DNA from: Bidens hawaiensis
Lineage: Eukaryota; Streptophyta; Magnoliopsida; Asterales; Asteraceae
Direction of reading: 5' to 3'
Assembly (NCBI GenBank): GCA_021521415.1
Contig: JAIQDT010005772.1
Coordinates: 62,001-126,000 of the forward strand
DNA: 64,000 bases
In this document: one piece after another, positions 1 to 12,904 of the stretch
Layout of the letters: each line of letters starts with the position of its first letter
How positions within the stretch are numbered: the stretch's first letter is position 1
Program-made: the position numbers and the translations under genes
Notes under the pieces: generated by a model
The model's input: only the letters and a program-made list of their open reading frames with translations
The model's database searches: none
Told to the model about the DNA's origin: nothing

Positions 1-245
1 GTTTTGTATATGAATAAAGAGGAAACTATGAGGAGAGAGAGAGTGTGTTTAGCTTGACTAGTTTTGAAGAATCTTACACAAGCTGCAAGTAGACAAATGA
101 AGAAAAGAAGTTTAGAAATTACCTAAATAATAAAAATGTTGGTGGGTTAAAAAACATGGACATTTGAGAACTACTAAATGAGTTTGCAAGGGTTTTCTTA
201 ACTAACATGGGTTTTCAATATATACTTCCCCTATATATATTTATA

Positions 246-1113
246 GGGTTAGGTTCAAATAAGAAGTTTGATTTTTCTAACAAGATTAGGAGGGAGGGTA
301 TTTTTGTCTAACACTTTTATATCAAAACCCACTTAATTTAATCTCAAAACCCACTTACATTAATTTCAAAAACCCACTTACATAGAACACACTTACATCT
401 ACACTCATCTCCTACAACCACCACCACTCCATCGCCCACCACCACCACAACCGTCACCCACCGCCACCACCTCGCCGGAAAATTCTATGGAAAATTCGCC
501 AGAAATTTCACCTGAAAACAATCCCCGAGAAATTTCGCCGGAAAAATCGCCGAAAAATTCACCAAAAAGTCACTGAAAAAAGTCACCGGAAAAAGGCCGC
601 CGAAAAAAACACAATGGAAAACACTATGAAAAACACAATGTAAAAAACATAATAGAAAAAAACACTATGAAAAAAAAACAATGATAAAACACAATTGTAT
701 GACACAATGTAAAAAACACAATCGAAAAAATACAATGAAAAATACTATTGTTTAACACAATTTTGGTAAAACACAATTTGTAAAAAACCCACTATTTTTT
801 TTATTTTTTATATTACAATATGGTACTCATATAAAAGATAAAAAGACACTCGTTATTATGGTGAATTTGTTTTTCAAAAAAAAAGGTCGTAAAAAAAAGT
901 TATGGACGTTTTAAAATGATGGGGGAAGTTGGCATGTGTCTTGCATGTGGAGAAAGAAAGTCAATAAATGTGTTATTCCTTCTATGTCCTTTCCCTTATT
1001 TTCACACTTTATTTTCTCTTAAACTAATCTCAAACCTCCATGTTCAAAATCAATAGATAAGATTACTTCATATTCTTCCTACAAAAACTATGCTTCCTAT
1101 TATAACCTAACCC
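246..1113. mobile_element. MULE-like MITE / non-autonomous Mutator-type element
   Basis: The ends are inverted: GGGTTAGGTT at 246 and AACCTAACCC ending at 1113. They are flanked by near-identical 9-bp repeats (ATATTTATA at 237-245, ATATGTATA at 1114-1122), as expected for Mutator-type insertion. The interior is non-coding: a C-rich stretch (about 400-600) with CCACCACC and CGCCGGAAAA repeats, then an A-rich stretch (about 600-790) in which ACACAATG-like words recur. No transposase is visible. The element at 36356-37103 has the same design. The flanks are AT-rich, so the target duplication is suggestive rather than proof. Confidence 0.55.
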
Positions 1114-1140
1114 ATATGTATATATATATATATATATATA

Positions 1141-1265
1141 GGGTTTGGATCAAATATAAATAAAATTAACGTGCTAAACGTAATTACTCTATGATGTAAT
1201 CACATAATTACTCTACTTGATTATCACATTTGACACGTTAATTTCATCTGTACGTTAACTTTTCC
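1141..1265. mobile_element. Short MITE inserted in a TA repeat
   Basis: A 125-bp element begins GGGTTTGGATC and ends GTTAACTTTTCCC. Both arms share a subterminal AAATTAACGTG in inverted orientation, and both flanks are TATATATA. Size, inverted arms and lack of coding capacity fit a MITE; the superfamily cannot be fixed because the target duplication lies in a TA repeat (1121-1140). Confidence 0.55.
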
Positions 1266-1443
1266 CTATATATATATTTCACTTTACATGATAATAATGA
1301 AGTGGGGAAAGGATGGATGTAGCGGAATAAAGTGTAGAAAACAGTGTTGTGCATATTGCTTTCATGTTTGACTTTCTTTAACTGAATGGTCCATATCAAT
1401 TACATTTACCGACTGGAAAATGAAGTGTTACCACTTATATAAT

Positions 1444-1481
<38 letters not shown>
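1444..1481. repeat. (ATC)n microsatellite
   Basis: About twelve uninterrupted ATC/CAT units in intergenic DNA. Confidence 0.9.
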
Positions 1482-3283
1482 AGCATGCTTTGTCCATATA
1501 TTATATTTCTTATTTTAGATTTAAATGTTTATCTTGTACCAACTGATCACAATCATTCATTTAAAGTTCTTATTTTCCATTTTGGAAGTTCATGTTATAC
1601 AACCAACAATCTCTCTTATCATTGTCCGGTAGACTTCAGAACCAAATTTGTATTACAAAAATCATAATATTGTGGTCAATTAAAGGTGCAATGTGATACA
1701 AAATAATAATTAGTGGATAACGATCGCCGAAGGAAGTTACATTAGGCCTAATTTGGTCATACAGTTGAAGGGATAAACTTAGAGCATATGTAAATCTGAT
1801 GATGAGATTGAAACGATGGGAGATCGGCACACAATACCAAATTATAGTGTTCATGGCAAGGGTATGCTTAGTCCGAACATACCAAAAACATTGTTAGAAT
1901 ATGTTAAACAAGTAGAATCGGTTTGATTGTGACCATGTGATAATATAAGAATGGTCACTTAAAACATACTTAACCACTATACTAGCCTATCTCTTAAGAA
2001 CATCAAATGTAAGAATGAATCGTAAGTTTCTTATCATAGCTAAAACCATAACTCCTCTAACAGTCTTTAATTACAATTTATAACTAATTTTTTAAATGCA
2101 AATATTTGGTTAATAACAACCAAAGAAACTGACATATTTTTTTTTTAAGAAAGTCGTTACAAGCTTAAATTTGCACTACAATTATAAGACAATACAATAT
2201 AGTGCATATTCGGCAAGCTTAAACAACAATCCAACACAAACATCGTAGAGTAGAAACTCTACCCTACTCATAATTATGAGATACCTAAAGACCATTATAT
2301 GCGTATGATAAGGTTGTTACTTTAATTAAGATCACGAGTTAGACGTATGTTGAGATATTTGCTTCATTGTGTCGCGATGATCATGACGACATGTTAGTAG
2401 TTCAAAGTAGGCAAATGATATTAGGAATCAAATCATGGTTGACTTATTTAGTAACAAAAGCTAGCATCTATATATGATCTAACTGTCAAAATGTTATTTT
2501 TGATAGTGTTGAAAACACAATAATTGTTCAATTATTAAAAAGTTGAGTGATCCACAGCTACATCGTGAGGTAACGCCCACCATCTCGTTACATATCAAAG
2601 GTTGGTGACAATGATAAAAGTAAACAAATTTATTATTTAAATATTGGTTTCAATTTAACTAGCATAAAAGATAGATCTTTTATGATCGGATACTTTTATT
2701 GATTTACGTATTTTTCACAAAATATCGAAAATGACAGAATAAAAAAGATAAGTGCAAGGAAAAAGTATTTTATAGAGAATGAAAACGAAAACAGGAATAT
2801 CGAGATTTTTTAAAGTAAATGAAAAGGAAGGAAAACATTTTGGTCATCGAATTGATAAGAAGAAAATACGCATGCAAAGTGGTTTAATACGAGGAAATGC
2901 ATTTTAACAACCAACAAGTATTTATATCATTTGAATTTGATATTTTTGGTTGCTTGGCGTCTGAGGCTGTAAAGCTACTTAGTCGTGTTTAGCGAGTCAT
3001 GAATGGTAATGTTATAACCCCACGTTATACGAGTGTTATTTTTAAACTACTTAATTTGCTATACAAAAAGGGCTAGCGTTGGAGATCGTTGCTATTCGTC
3101 TTTTGTATCAATGTAAACACTTCCTCTTTTTTTTTAATGAAATTCTAATTTATACCTTACAATTTATATACATTTTCGTCTATGTATGTGGTGCTGGTGT
3201 TGTACAATCTGCTTCTATACATTTTCGTCTAAATTTATATTTTTAAACTTAAAAGTTAAAAGCAATAAAAAAACACGAGTTAT
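1482..3283. other. Intergenic, no gene seen
   Basis: AT-rich DNA with no ORF resembling a protein, no exon chain and no clear repeat boundaries. Only short chance ORFs (up to about 70 codons) occur. Confidence 0.6.
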
Positions 3284-3560
3284 CCACCACTTGTGTGGTC
3301 AAGTGGTAGGTGGTTTGGGCTCTCTAGTGGAGACCGAAGTTCGATCCCCACTCATGTCATTTTTTATGGATTAAGAAAATGAAGGATTTCAGCAAGACCT
3401 TGTGCAAGATTGTCAGTTCGAATCCGAGCCGACCCGAGTTTTCATCTCATGTTTGGTGGATTAAGAGTTTAAGACAATGAAGGATTTGAACTAGGCTTTG
3501 GCTTTATGTAAGATTTCCAGTTCGATTCCCTAGCCCACCCGAGTTTTTGTCCCACCGTGT
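3284..3560 (+). mobile_element. tRNA-derived SINE-like element
   Basis: A pol III A-box-like sequence (TGGTCAAGTGGTAGG near 3296) is followed about 40 bp later by a B box (AGTTCGATCCCCACT near 3338). Two further B-box-like words occur downstream (CAGTTCGAATCCGAG near 3414, CAGTTCGATTCCC near 3519), each before a related CCGAGTTTT segment, suggesting a composite or internally repeated SINE. A related head lies at 41310-41400. No clean target duplication was found, so the ends are approximate. Confidence 0.5.
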
Positions 3561-4396
3561 ATAATGCCGAAGAGTTCTGCTTTTGTGGTGACACCTGTCA
3601 AGTAGCAGCCGATGGTATGTTTTTTTTGGGAAATACCGAAGCCAAACTCTGAAACCATCGTTCGGTTAAAACAACATAATCTATCCGGAGTGAGAACTCT
3701 TTAATTCAAGAGGTGCGGTTCCCAAATATAATAAAATCGTAGTTTCAATAATAATCGATCTGGGGACGGCCAGATCGAGCAATCTGCGGCGGCGGCTTGC
3801 GTATCGTCAACGATAAGGCTTTAGATCTTCGTTGACTTTTGAATTTATATGTGAACCCTAAATTCGAAACGATACCCATTAGTAAGATTCATTATACTAC
3901 ATGCATCATACTCATCACCACCACAAACACATCATTTCTATCTTTATGCACACAGACTGTTTGCTGAAATGCCTCACTGAATTCAACCACTTAAAATTTA
4001 CTTATATTTGACGGTATGAAATAAATGTAAATAGTTAGTTTAACATCATCTCATTAATTAAAAGGAAGATGCTTTTCAACTCAACATGGCTTTGCTTGTT
4101 AACCATGTGCTCATTAAAGATTAATAATAAACACTATTTATTATTAGACCAAGACTTTCGAATTTCGATCGTATGTATGATTGAAAAGATTATGTGGGTG
4201 TTAGTGAAACATTGTTGTCTACTCTTGGCATCCATCACAATATCATAAACTTGTTTCTTTTAACCTTTTTTTTATTTTAAGGTTTGAAATGTTATTATTA
4301 TTAGCCTTTTTAGTCCACTGAAGTTGTACTGCACCATAAGTCTTTAAATAGAAGAAACAAGGGTTGAGCAAAAGGCATAGCATTTAGCATTTAACA
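3561..4396. other. Upstream region of the subtilase gene
   Basis: No gene is visible. A short GC-richer patch at about 3755-3830 contains CGGCGGCGGC and may be a gene or transposon scrap. The last ~60 bp before the ATG should be 5' leader; TTTAAATAG near 4344 is a possible TATA-like word, unproven. Confidence 0.4.
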
Positions 4397-7300
4397 ATGA
4401 GAGCAGCATCATGTACTGTTAGTGTTACTTCTGTTTATCTTCTTCTTTTTTCTGCACTGTTGTATAGACCCACCTTTGCTGCTAAAAGGGTAAGCATCCA
4501 TTATTGCTTTTGAAGCACTAATCATGCTTTTGTATGTAAATTTAAATTTGAATATGAAGCTTTTCATCACTTTTTTTTTAGTCATATGTTGTGTACCTGG
4601 GAGCTCATTCACATAATCTTGAAGCTTCACTCATTGATTTAGATCAAGTAAAAGATAGTCACTATGAGTTTCTTGGCTCTTGTTTGGGAAGGTAATGTGT
4701 TTGTTCTGCCATGTGTGCATATGAACTGGTCCTTTAATAATTCAATATCAATTTTGAATTTTGTTTATTGTTTTATGAATTTGCAGTAAAGATAAGGCTA
4801 AAGATGCCATCTTTTACTCATACACAAGGCATATTAATGGTTTTGCTGCCATTCTTGAAGATGAAGAAGCTGCCCAGATAGCCAGTAAGTAGTTAATGTG
4901 TTTTGATGATGCTGAACTGTTGACAGTTAGTTGTGTGTTTAAATTGTGTTTTGTGTGATCCAATGCAGAGCAACCCGGGGTAGTTTCAGTGTTCTTGAAC
5001 AAGGGTAGGAAATTGCATACAACTAGATCATGGGATTTTATGGGGCTTGAAGATAATGGTTTAATTTCTTCAAAATCGATATGGAAGAAGGCGAGATTCG
5101 GTCAAACCACCATTATAGGAAACCTTGACACGGGTTAGTCTTCAAATCCATTTTGATGTACTTTTGGTTAAGGACATTGGTAACTAGAACTCAAGTTTCA
5201 GTCTCTTTTGTTGAAGACTGTGATAAGAGTTTACAGTTTATTTTCATTTTACACCCTGTAGACAACTTGTTATTAATTATATTCTTCCCAAAAAGTTGAC
5301 TTTTAGCTTCTTTCATTTGGGATCGTTGACTTTTCAGTGTCTTAGTTGTACATCAGCATCCAAGTAACTCAACTTCTGAATTTTTATTATTATTTGAACT
5401 TATGAAATGTAATAGTTACAGTTTGCTATTAACACTAATCCCTTTATACTGATTAATGCATCATAAAAGTCAACATTGACTAGTTTTGGAAAGTGGCATA
5501 CTATATAGTAAACTCACTGACACATTCTTAAAGGTTAACAAAACACATAATACAATTGTCATATGTTCTGATTATACTAAACTATATCGAACCTTAAATT
5601 TTTTATCCAATCTTGTTAAAACAGGTGTTTGGCCAGAATCAAAGAGCTTTAGTGATGAAGGAATGGGACCCGTTCCATCAAAGTGGAAAGGCGTCTGTCA
5701 GAATGGTGCAGATGCTAGCTTTCGTTGTAACCAGTCAGATTCCTGCAATAGCGTTATCTCCCATTTGTTTAATAACTACATGATTTCTGTCTTAAGTTAA
5801 AATTTTCTTAGTATTTATATTACTAGGCCTCTAAACGAACAAACGAACATAGCATGTTCGTGTTCGTTCATTTAACTGTAACGAACCAACGATCGAACAC
5901 GAACAATTAAATGAATGGGCTTTTCTTGTTCGTGTTCGTTTGTTAATAGTATAAACGAACAATTCATAAACGTAAACAAAGGAACAAAACTAAATATAGA
6001 TAAATGAATGTAACTAAAAAACACCAATTAAAAGTAAACATGAACAAAAGTATGCTGGGCCTAAAAATTTATTATAACTAGACTAAATTGTTTTGAGCTT
6101 AAAAATTTAGATGAATGTAAACAAACGAACGTTCAAGAACATAAATGAAAGAACGAGACACGTGTTCATGTTCGTTCGTTAATTAAATAAATGAACTTCC
6201 CGCTGCACAGTTCACGAACAATTCACTGAATGTTCGGTTCGTATACAGACCTACATGCCACAATTATTCATGTTTTGTTTTGCTATGTGCAGAAAGTTGA
6301 TAGGAGCAAGATACTTCAACAAAGGTTATGCATCTATGGTGGAACCACTAAACTCCACATTTGACACGCCACGTGATCATGAAGGGCACGGGTCCCACAC
6401 GCTATCAACAGCCGGAGGCAACTTTGTACCAGGTGCAAGTGTATTCGGGTATGGGAACGGAACTGCTAAAGGCGGATCACCACACGCTAGGGTCGCTGCT
6501 TATAAAGTTTGTTTCCCACCCGTAAACGGAAACGAGTGTTTTGATGCGGATATTTTAGCAGCATTTGATATGGCAATTCATGATGGAGTTGATGTGTTGT
6601 CTGTGTCTCTTGGTGGTGATGCAGTTCCATTTTTTAATGATAGTGTTGCCATTGGATCATTTCATGCAGTTAAGCATGGGATTGTTGTTGTTTGCTCTGC
6701 TGGAAACTCGGGTCCCGGTGATGGTACCGTGTCAAATGTTGCCACCTGGCAAATTACGGTTGGAGCTAGCACCATGGACCGTCAATTCCCTAGTTATGCA
6801 GTTTTGGGCAATGAAATGCGATTCAAGGTTAGTTCTTTCACTACTTGAGATGGACTCGCTAAATGCTTGAATTGAGACGAGCTTAAATGAGCTCGAGCCC
6901 AAACACGAGCAAAATGAAAAAGCCCGTTTAATAAACGAGCCTGGGCTTCATGTACCAAGCTCTCGCGAGCATAAATAAGCCCGTTATATATTTTAATATA
7001 ACAGTTTTCATTTGATATATAAAATATATATTGCATAATGAAAATAATTATACATATAGTTATGATAGAAGTAATTTAATAATATATAAGGGAGGATTCT
7101 AGATAGAACACAGTTTTTCTGTTAGAAAATGCACAACAAAATAAAGCAATTAATTTTTCCCTAATCTTTAAAAACATAATAAAATACAAAAAATGGTGAA
7201 ATGCAATGCTTATTCATCTCTCATGAAGTTAAAAGAAAAATAATTTCTTTTTTAATTAAAATCTATGCACGTATTAGTCATGTGTTGCTACGCATAACCT

Positions 7301-9285
7301 ATATGCGTGCAAGTAAATGCTTAAAATAAAAAAATACGAATAAACTATTTTGACTGTTTTTTATATACATAACATACACGTTTGCATTTAAAAAGTAGAA
7401 AAATTACAAAATATGAACCAATGATCAAAAACTTAAATGATTTAGGTTTGTTCTTTTTGTTCTCGCAGTAATTTAGTTATTTGTAACGAACTTCGCCCAT
7501 AAGATATATATTATGCTATATAAATAATATTTTAACTATAAATATATAAAAGTAATTATATATGTATATGATATATAATTAATAAACATATAACAAATGA
7601 GTCGAGACCCGGCCTGAGCTGAACTTGAGCTTGAAAACTTTCTTACAAGTCTCGAAACATTGTTATGTTTAACGAGCTGAGCTCGAGCTTGGCTCAGCTC
7701 GGCTTGGCTCGTTTACACCCCTAGTTATCAATCATTACTTACAATAATTCAATAAATCTGAATTTCAGGGTGAAAGCCTATCTATTAAAGCATTACCGAA
7801 GAACAAGTTCTTTCCGGTTATAAGTTCTGTAGAAGCTAAATCAGCCAATGCTAATGCTATGGACGCGTAAGTAACACAAGTTAACGAGTCATGATGCATA
7901 ACATTATCGCGACTGAGAATGGCTAAACTTTATCCTTCTTTTGTAACACAGACAGCTTTGTAAGGCGGGATCACTGGACCCTAAAATAGCAAAAGGGAAA
8001 ATATTAGTATGTCTTCGTGGAGATAATGCTCGGGTTGACAAAGGTCAAGAAGCCGCTTTGGCTGGAGCAGTTGGAATGATTCTTGCTAATAACGATGCTT
8101 CCGGAAACGAGATTATCGCAGATCCTCATGTGTTACCTGCTACACACATCACTTATTCTGATGGTCTTGCTGTTTATCATTACCTTAATTCCACTAAGTA
8201 TGTAAATGTTGCATTACTATTATTATTTATGAAATGAAAGTTAAATAACATGACTTATAACAGCAATCCACTGGCTTACATCACACACCCATCAACTCAA
8301 CTTGACACAAAGCCAGCTCCATTCATGGCTGCTTTCTCATCTAAAGGCCCCAACACCATCACTCCACAAATTCTCAAGGTTATTATATAAATATATTTAT
8401 ATATCACCATTTTTAGTCATTTATTGATAATTTGGTTCTTGATTATGTACAGCCCGATATAACTGCACCGGGTGTGAGTATAATAGCTGCATACACAGAA
8501 TCACAAGGACCGACAAATCAAGATTTTGATAAGCGTAGAGTTCAATATAATTGCGTTTCTGGCACTTCAATGTCGTGTCCTCATGTTTCGGGCATTGCAG
8601 GGCTTCTGAAAACCCTGCATCCCGATTGGAGTCCAGCTGCAATTAGATCCGCGATCATGACCACTGGTGAGATCACACATATATTTATATAATTTTGAGA
8701 TACTTGTTTTGTAATTTGATTTTTAATCATGCAGCAAGAACACGTGACAATGAGGCAAAACCAATGACAAACGCGTCCCACGTTAAAGCAACACCGTTTA
8801 GCTATGGCGCAGGACATGTGCAGCCAAACCGAGCCATGGACCCTGGTCTGGTTTATGACCTGACCACAACTGATTATTTGGACCTTTTGTGTGCACTCGG
8901 TTACACCAAGTCTCAGATTGAGAAGTTTTCAGAAACACCGTATGCATGTCCATCTAAGAACATTAGTCTTATAAACTTCAATTATCCATCGATCACGGTT
9001 GACAATCTTAATGGGTCGGTGACAGTGACTCGAACCGTTAAGAATGTGGGTTCACCAGCCACCTACACGTCACGAGTTTTTCAACCGGCTGGTGTGTCGG
9101 TCCGGGTTCAGCCGAAGAGTTTGAAGTTTAAAAAGATTGGTGAAGAGAAAATGTTTAAGGTTAGTTTTAAGTCCAAAAAGGGCAGTGCAGTTGGAGACTA
9201 TGTTTTTGGTCAACTGAAATGGTCAGATGGAAAGCATAATGTGAGGAGTCCAATTGTGGTGAAGACTGAAGACCATATGATTTAA
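4397..9285 (+). CDS. SBT5.4: Subtilisin-like serine protease, SBT5.4/AIR3-like, complete
   Basis: Secreted plant subtilase (MEROPS S8A) predicted to cleave proteins in the apoplast. Eleven exons: 4397-4489, 4582-4691, 4787-4884, 4969-5133, 5625-5733, 6293-6827, 7769-7866, 7952-8197, 8264-8378, 8453-8666, 8735-9285, giving 777 aa, the usual family length. Order: signal peptide (about 1-28), inhibitor I9 prodomain (about 32-118, with [13 protein letters not shown]), catalytic Asp154 (NLDTGVWPES), His224 (DHEGHGSHT), oxyanion Asn330 (CSAGNSGP), PA-like insertion, Ser562 (SGTSMSCPH), then a C-terminal fibronectin-like region ending in VRSPIVVK. The start is the first ATG opening a hydrophobic leader. 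All catalytic residues are present and the frame is continuous. The donor of exon 5 (CA|GTCAG) is weak and is the least certain junction. Resemblance to Arabidopsis SBT5.4 is high, but SBT5.3 is a close alternative. Introns 5 and 6 carry MITE-like insertions. Confidence 0.93.
5823..6254. mobile_element. MITE-like insertion in subtilase intron 5
   Basis: The left end reads CTAGGCCTCTAAACGAAC and the right end, on the other strand, TAGGTCTGTATACGAAC, an imperfect terminal inverted repeat. Arms are rich in GTTCGTTCGTT / GAACGAACG words and can fold into a long hairpin. There is no coding capacity. The ends resemble those of widespread hAT-type plant MITEs (TAGG..TGTAAACGA), but no 8-bp target duplication is visible. 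Confidence 0.55.
6866..7723. mobile_element. hAT-like non-autonomous element in subtilase intron 6
   Basis: The right end reads GGCTCGTTTACACCCCTA, whose complement TAGGGGTGTAAACGAGCC is a very common plant hAT-MITE terminus, preceded by GAGCTCGAGCTTGGCTCAGC. The left side (from about 6866) has matching GACGAGCTTAAATGAGCTCGAGC in the opposite sense. The middle is AT-rich and non-coding. The left boundary is degenerate and approximate. Confidence 0.5.
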
Positions 9286-9641
9286 GGGTGGGAAAAGTAT
9301 TTCAGTAAAATAATTTTTGATTATTATTATTATTGAAATTTATTTATTTGGTTATTGTACTTGGGCAAAGTAGTCAAATCACTGCTAATAAAGTGCAACA
9401 AAATATTTTATAACATATTTATTTATAGACTTATGCAATTGCCTGGCCATCATGTTCTACTTTCCTACTAGACTGCAACATCACATAAATCGTTAAATTA
9501 CAAATTTAACCTTGGTACTATACTGCACGTATTTGTTAGTGATTTTAGCATCATCAAGCCATTTTGGTTAATCGGTATTTACTTAAGACAAAAGGAAATA
9601 AGAATATAGATTGATATAAGTTAGAGGGTGTGGATGACGAT

Positions 9642-9733
9642 AATATTTTATGAGCCAAGGGGTTTTGCCCTTTGGTGGGGGTTAGATCCCGGGCAGATTC
9701 CAAGGGGCAGAGTCCCTAGTGTGGTTCTCACTA
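9642..9733. mobile_element. Small insertion-like segment with 8-bp direct repeats
   Basis: ATGACGAT occurs at 9634-9641 and again at 9734-9741. Between them is a GC-richer segment containing AAGGGGCAGAGTCCCT. Nearly the same word recurs inside the solo LTR near 30870 (AAGGGGCAGAGCCCCT). Possible short mobile element; family not identified. Confidence 0.3.
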
Positions 9734-11104
9734 ATGACGATTACATTATTGATATGCTACTGGAAGCTGTTTTGGATTTACGTCATTAATGGAAATTTAT
9801 TTGTAAACTAATCCTCAGTCATAACTAACTATTAGTGGTAATCGTCATTCTAACTTAGGACAGTTTTAACAACCCAACATTTTAATGGTTCGTCCCCTAC
9901 ATAAGAAAGGCTATGTTCTATATTTGATACAAGTTTTCATATCATACTTTCATATTCGTTCTTGTGTGTTTCTCTTTGAATTATCCAATTAAACTTTTAA
10001 CAAGTGCACTGAAAATATTTTATTCTGAAAGTGTTCAACATGATTTATAAAGATATCTAGACCCACATAAATTTCTACAAAGCCTGGAATTTTTTTATAA
10101 AATCTAATTATCATTAGTATGAATGGCATACTCACTTAACTTTTGATTCTACACAAATTTTTTTATATTATAAATTGGTTACATGATAATATCCAAACCT
10201 ATTTAGCCTTTTCTATATTAACTCATCATAAAAACTTTGAACCGTAAGTTGAAGTGCATAAGCAGTAGTTAGCGCACAAGAGTTAGAGCTTGGTTTGTTT
10301 CAAGCTCTATGTTTAAAACTCGAGCTTAGTTCATTTCAAGCTCCGTGTCTAAAGCTCGAGAGCAGTTCGTGAAGCATAGTCAAGCTTGTTGAGTTTAGCT
10401 CGTGACTGACTTTGTCTAATGACACAGTTTCATTATGCAATCAATGATGTTGTTTTGTCGTTACACCAACCCACCATTGTTACAAAATTCTCTAAACCCA
10501 AGGAGAAAATTATTCCCAGAAACGTTGGTGTTTCCGTGTAAAGTAATCCAAATTCCAAACCGATAATATTCTATAATAGTTATCCAACTAATTGATGATT
10601 TTAATTCAATAACAATTCTATTCCCTTTTTTTAGTCCATCTTTGTGTGTAATACATCCACTTCAGCATCCTCATCATCTTTGCTACCTCCAATATCAGTT
10701 TTGTATACCTTTACTTTGAAACAGTCTTAGAATTGCTTTAATGTTATTTCTTAGGGGAGTGTTTAGGTACCAACGTAAGCGTTACGTCTTCTTTTTCTTG
10801 TCACTTTGCTTCTTATTTCCGTAGCTACTGTAGTTCACTATTCACACATTATTGTAGGTTAATGATACTATTAAACTTTCATCATTTTAACTACCAGCTT
10901 TAGAACCCATGTGATGCACGGGATACTTAAAATAGATACAATTAAGCTATAAAAATTAAATGATTAAAGTTAAAAAACAAACCTATATTTTATCATTAAT
11001 GGTTTTATAAGTTCAAATTATATTTTCTAATGGAATATTCATACGAATACATGGTGTATTCTCACGCAACTTCTTAATAATCACGAAAAAGATGCACCTA
11101 TTGA

Positions 11105-11392
11105 TTTTATAAGTTGTAATTATTTTTTCAATGGAATAACGAATTTTAACAAAAGATGATAAAATGTTTCATTATGAATGACATAAAAAAAAATCACATA
11201 TAAAACTATCATGAATAAAACACACTTTTATATTACAGTTTCGAATATTTTATAAGTTGTAATTATTTTTTCAATGGAATAACGAATTTTAACAAAAGAT
11301 GATAAAATGTTTCATTATGAATGACATAAAAAAAATCACATATAAAACTATCATGAATAAAACACACTTTTATATTACAGTTTCGAATGAAA
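11105..11392. repeat. Two-copy tandem duplication, ~143 bp period
   Basis: The segment starting TTTTATAAGTTGTAATT near 11106 repeats almost perfectly from about 11249 through CAGTTTCGAATG. The main difference is the length of one A run. Non-coding. Confidence 0.85.
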
Positions 11393-12520
11393 GGATGAAA
11401 ACTTCATGTATCCATTGAGGTTGAATAAATATGTGAGAATATAATTGTTATTCATTTATAATTTCTTCTTGTCTTTATCATCTTAAACCTATAAATATCG
11501 TTCATTGAATTTTACCACATTCATCTCCTACACTCAAAAGTATTTGTCGTTCGTTGAATTTTACCACATCCATCTCATACACTAAAAAATATACATAAAT
11601 TGATTTAATAAAAATAGATAGATATGATTTCTTTACATATATAAGTATTTTAATCATATTAACCTAGATACCCGCATATTTTAATACCCTATAATTTATG
11701 TAATTAGTTATTTGATTATAGAATGGATTGATATGTTTGATTAAGCTTACATAAATATGTTTTTATAAAAAATATAAGATAATTTGAGTTGAAAATTTAT
11801 GCTAGGAATGAATTTCCAAGGGAATTATTTCTTGCGATGCAATTGTCTTAACGCTAAATATTCTATATTTTCACACTAAAAAAAACCTTTTAAGCCAAGG
11901 GCTTTAACAACAGATTGAGGTAACGTCGGCCCTCAACACATCCTTCCGAGACCCTACTAATTATACGCGTTGAACACCATGGATATTTTTTCTGAAAAAC
12001 CAGTTAAAGGTCCACTTACATGCAGCTTTCATTGATCTAGTCTTTGCATTCTCTCCACACACTCTTGACACTTAATCAATTCTTTTAAGCTTTCAATTAA
12101 ATTAAAGAAACCCACCCACACACACATAACAGCAACAGCATCAGCAACGTGCAAACCACAACACCCATTTTCTTCCCTTAATCTACACACCTAATATTCA
12201 TATTCAATTATCTTGACAATTAATGTGTACTAAGCCGAATTCATTGACTTCAATCATACACCCTATTTTCCTCGAACCTTCCCATTTGCATCATTACGTA
12301 CTTCTATCAATACCCATGTGAAATGTTAGGTTTTTTTCCTAATGCACACCAGGTGTTCGACGTTTTGCCTACTTCGAAAACTGTTTCAAAGTTAACAAAT
12401 TTGGGGTCTTTTTGCTGTGATTTTTTGTGGGGTTTCATGGAACAGTTGAGATTCTAGGTTTAAGTGAAGATACAGTCAAGTTCTGCTTCTTGGATGATTG
12501 ACAATTTTGTTGATAAAAAG

Positions 12521-12847
12521 ATGGGAAAAGCCAATAATTTGCAGATGGTTGGGTTCGAGTGCCGGGTTGAACCGATGGGATCGATTGAGGGGAAGCCGAT
12601 TATGGATCCGCATGATGAGGGGCATTCGGGTTCGGTATCAACAAAAAGAAATATACTTTCTGTTAAATCGGTTTCGGAAAATTGGGGAAAAATGTATATA
12701 TGGAGTAGAGTATTAACCAGCATAAAGGTTGCATTTTTATCCGATAAGATTAGTTTACTTATACCTTTTGGCCCATTAGCAATACTGGTTGATCACTTGA
12801 CTAATCATCATGTGAGTTATTATCATTAATTTTATTGTTGTTATTAC

Positions 12848-12904
<57 letters not shown>

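Larger units (their letters stand above)
9286..12520. other. Intergenic between subtilase and CAX
   Basis: No gene is seen. It contains a 92-bp insertion-like segment (9642-9733) flanked by ATGACGAT, a GAGCTC/CTCGAG-rich stretch at 10270-10400 resembling the hAT-like arms in the subtilase intron, and a tandem duplication at 11105-11392. The part just before 12521 is presumably CAX promoter and leader. Confidence 0.5.

Noticed and set aside
12464..12520. Upstream extension of CAX from a GTG codon
   Set aside because: Plant nuclear genes do not normally start at GTG; ATG at 12521 (or 12494) fits the family and the second copy.
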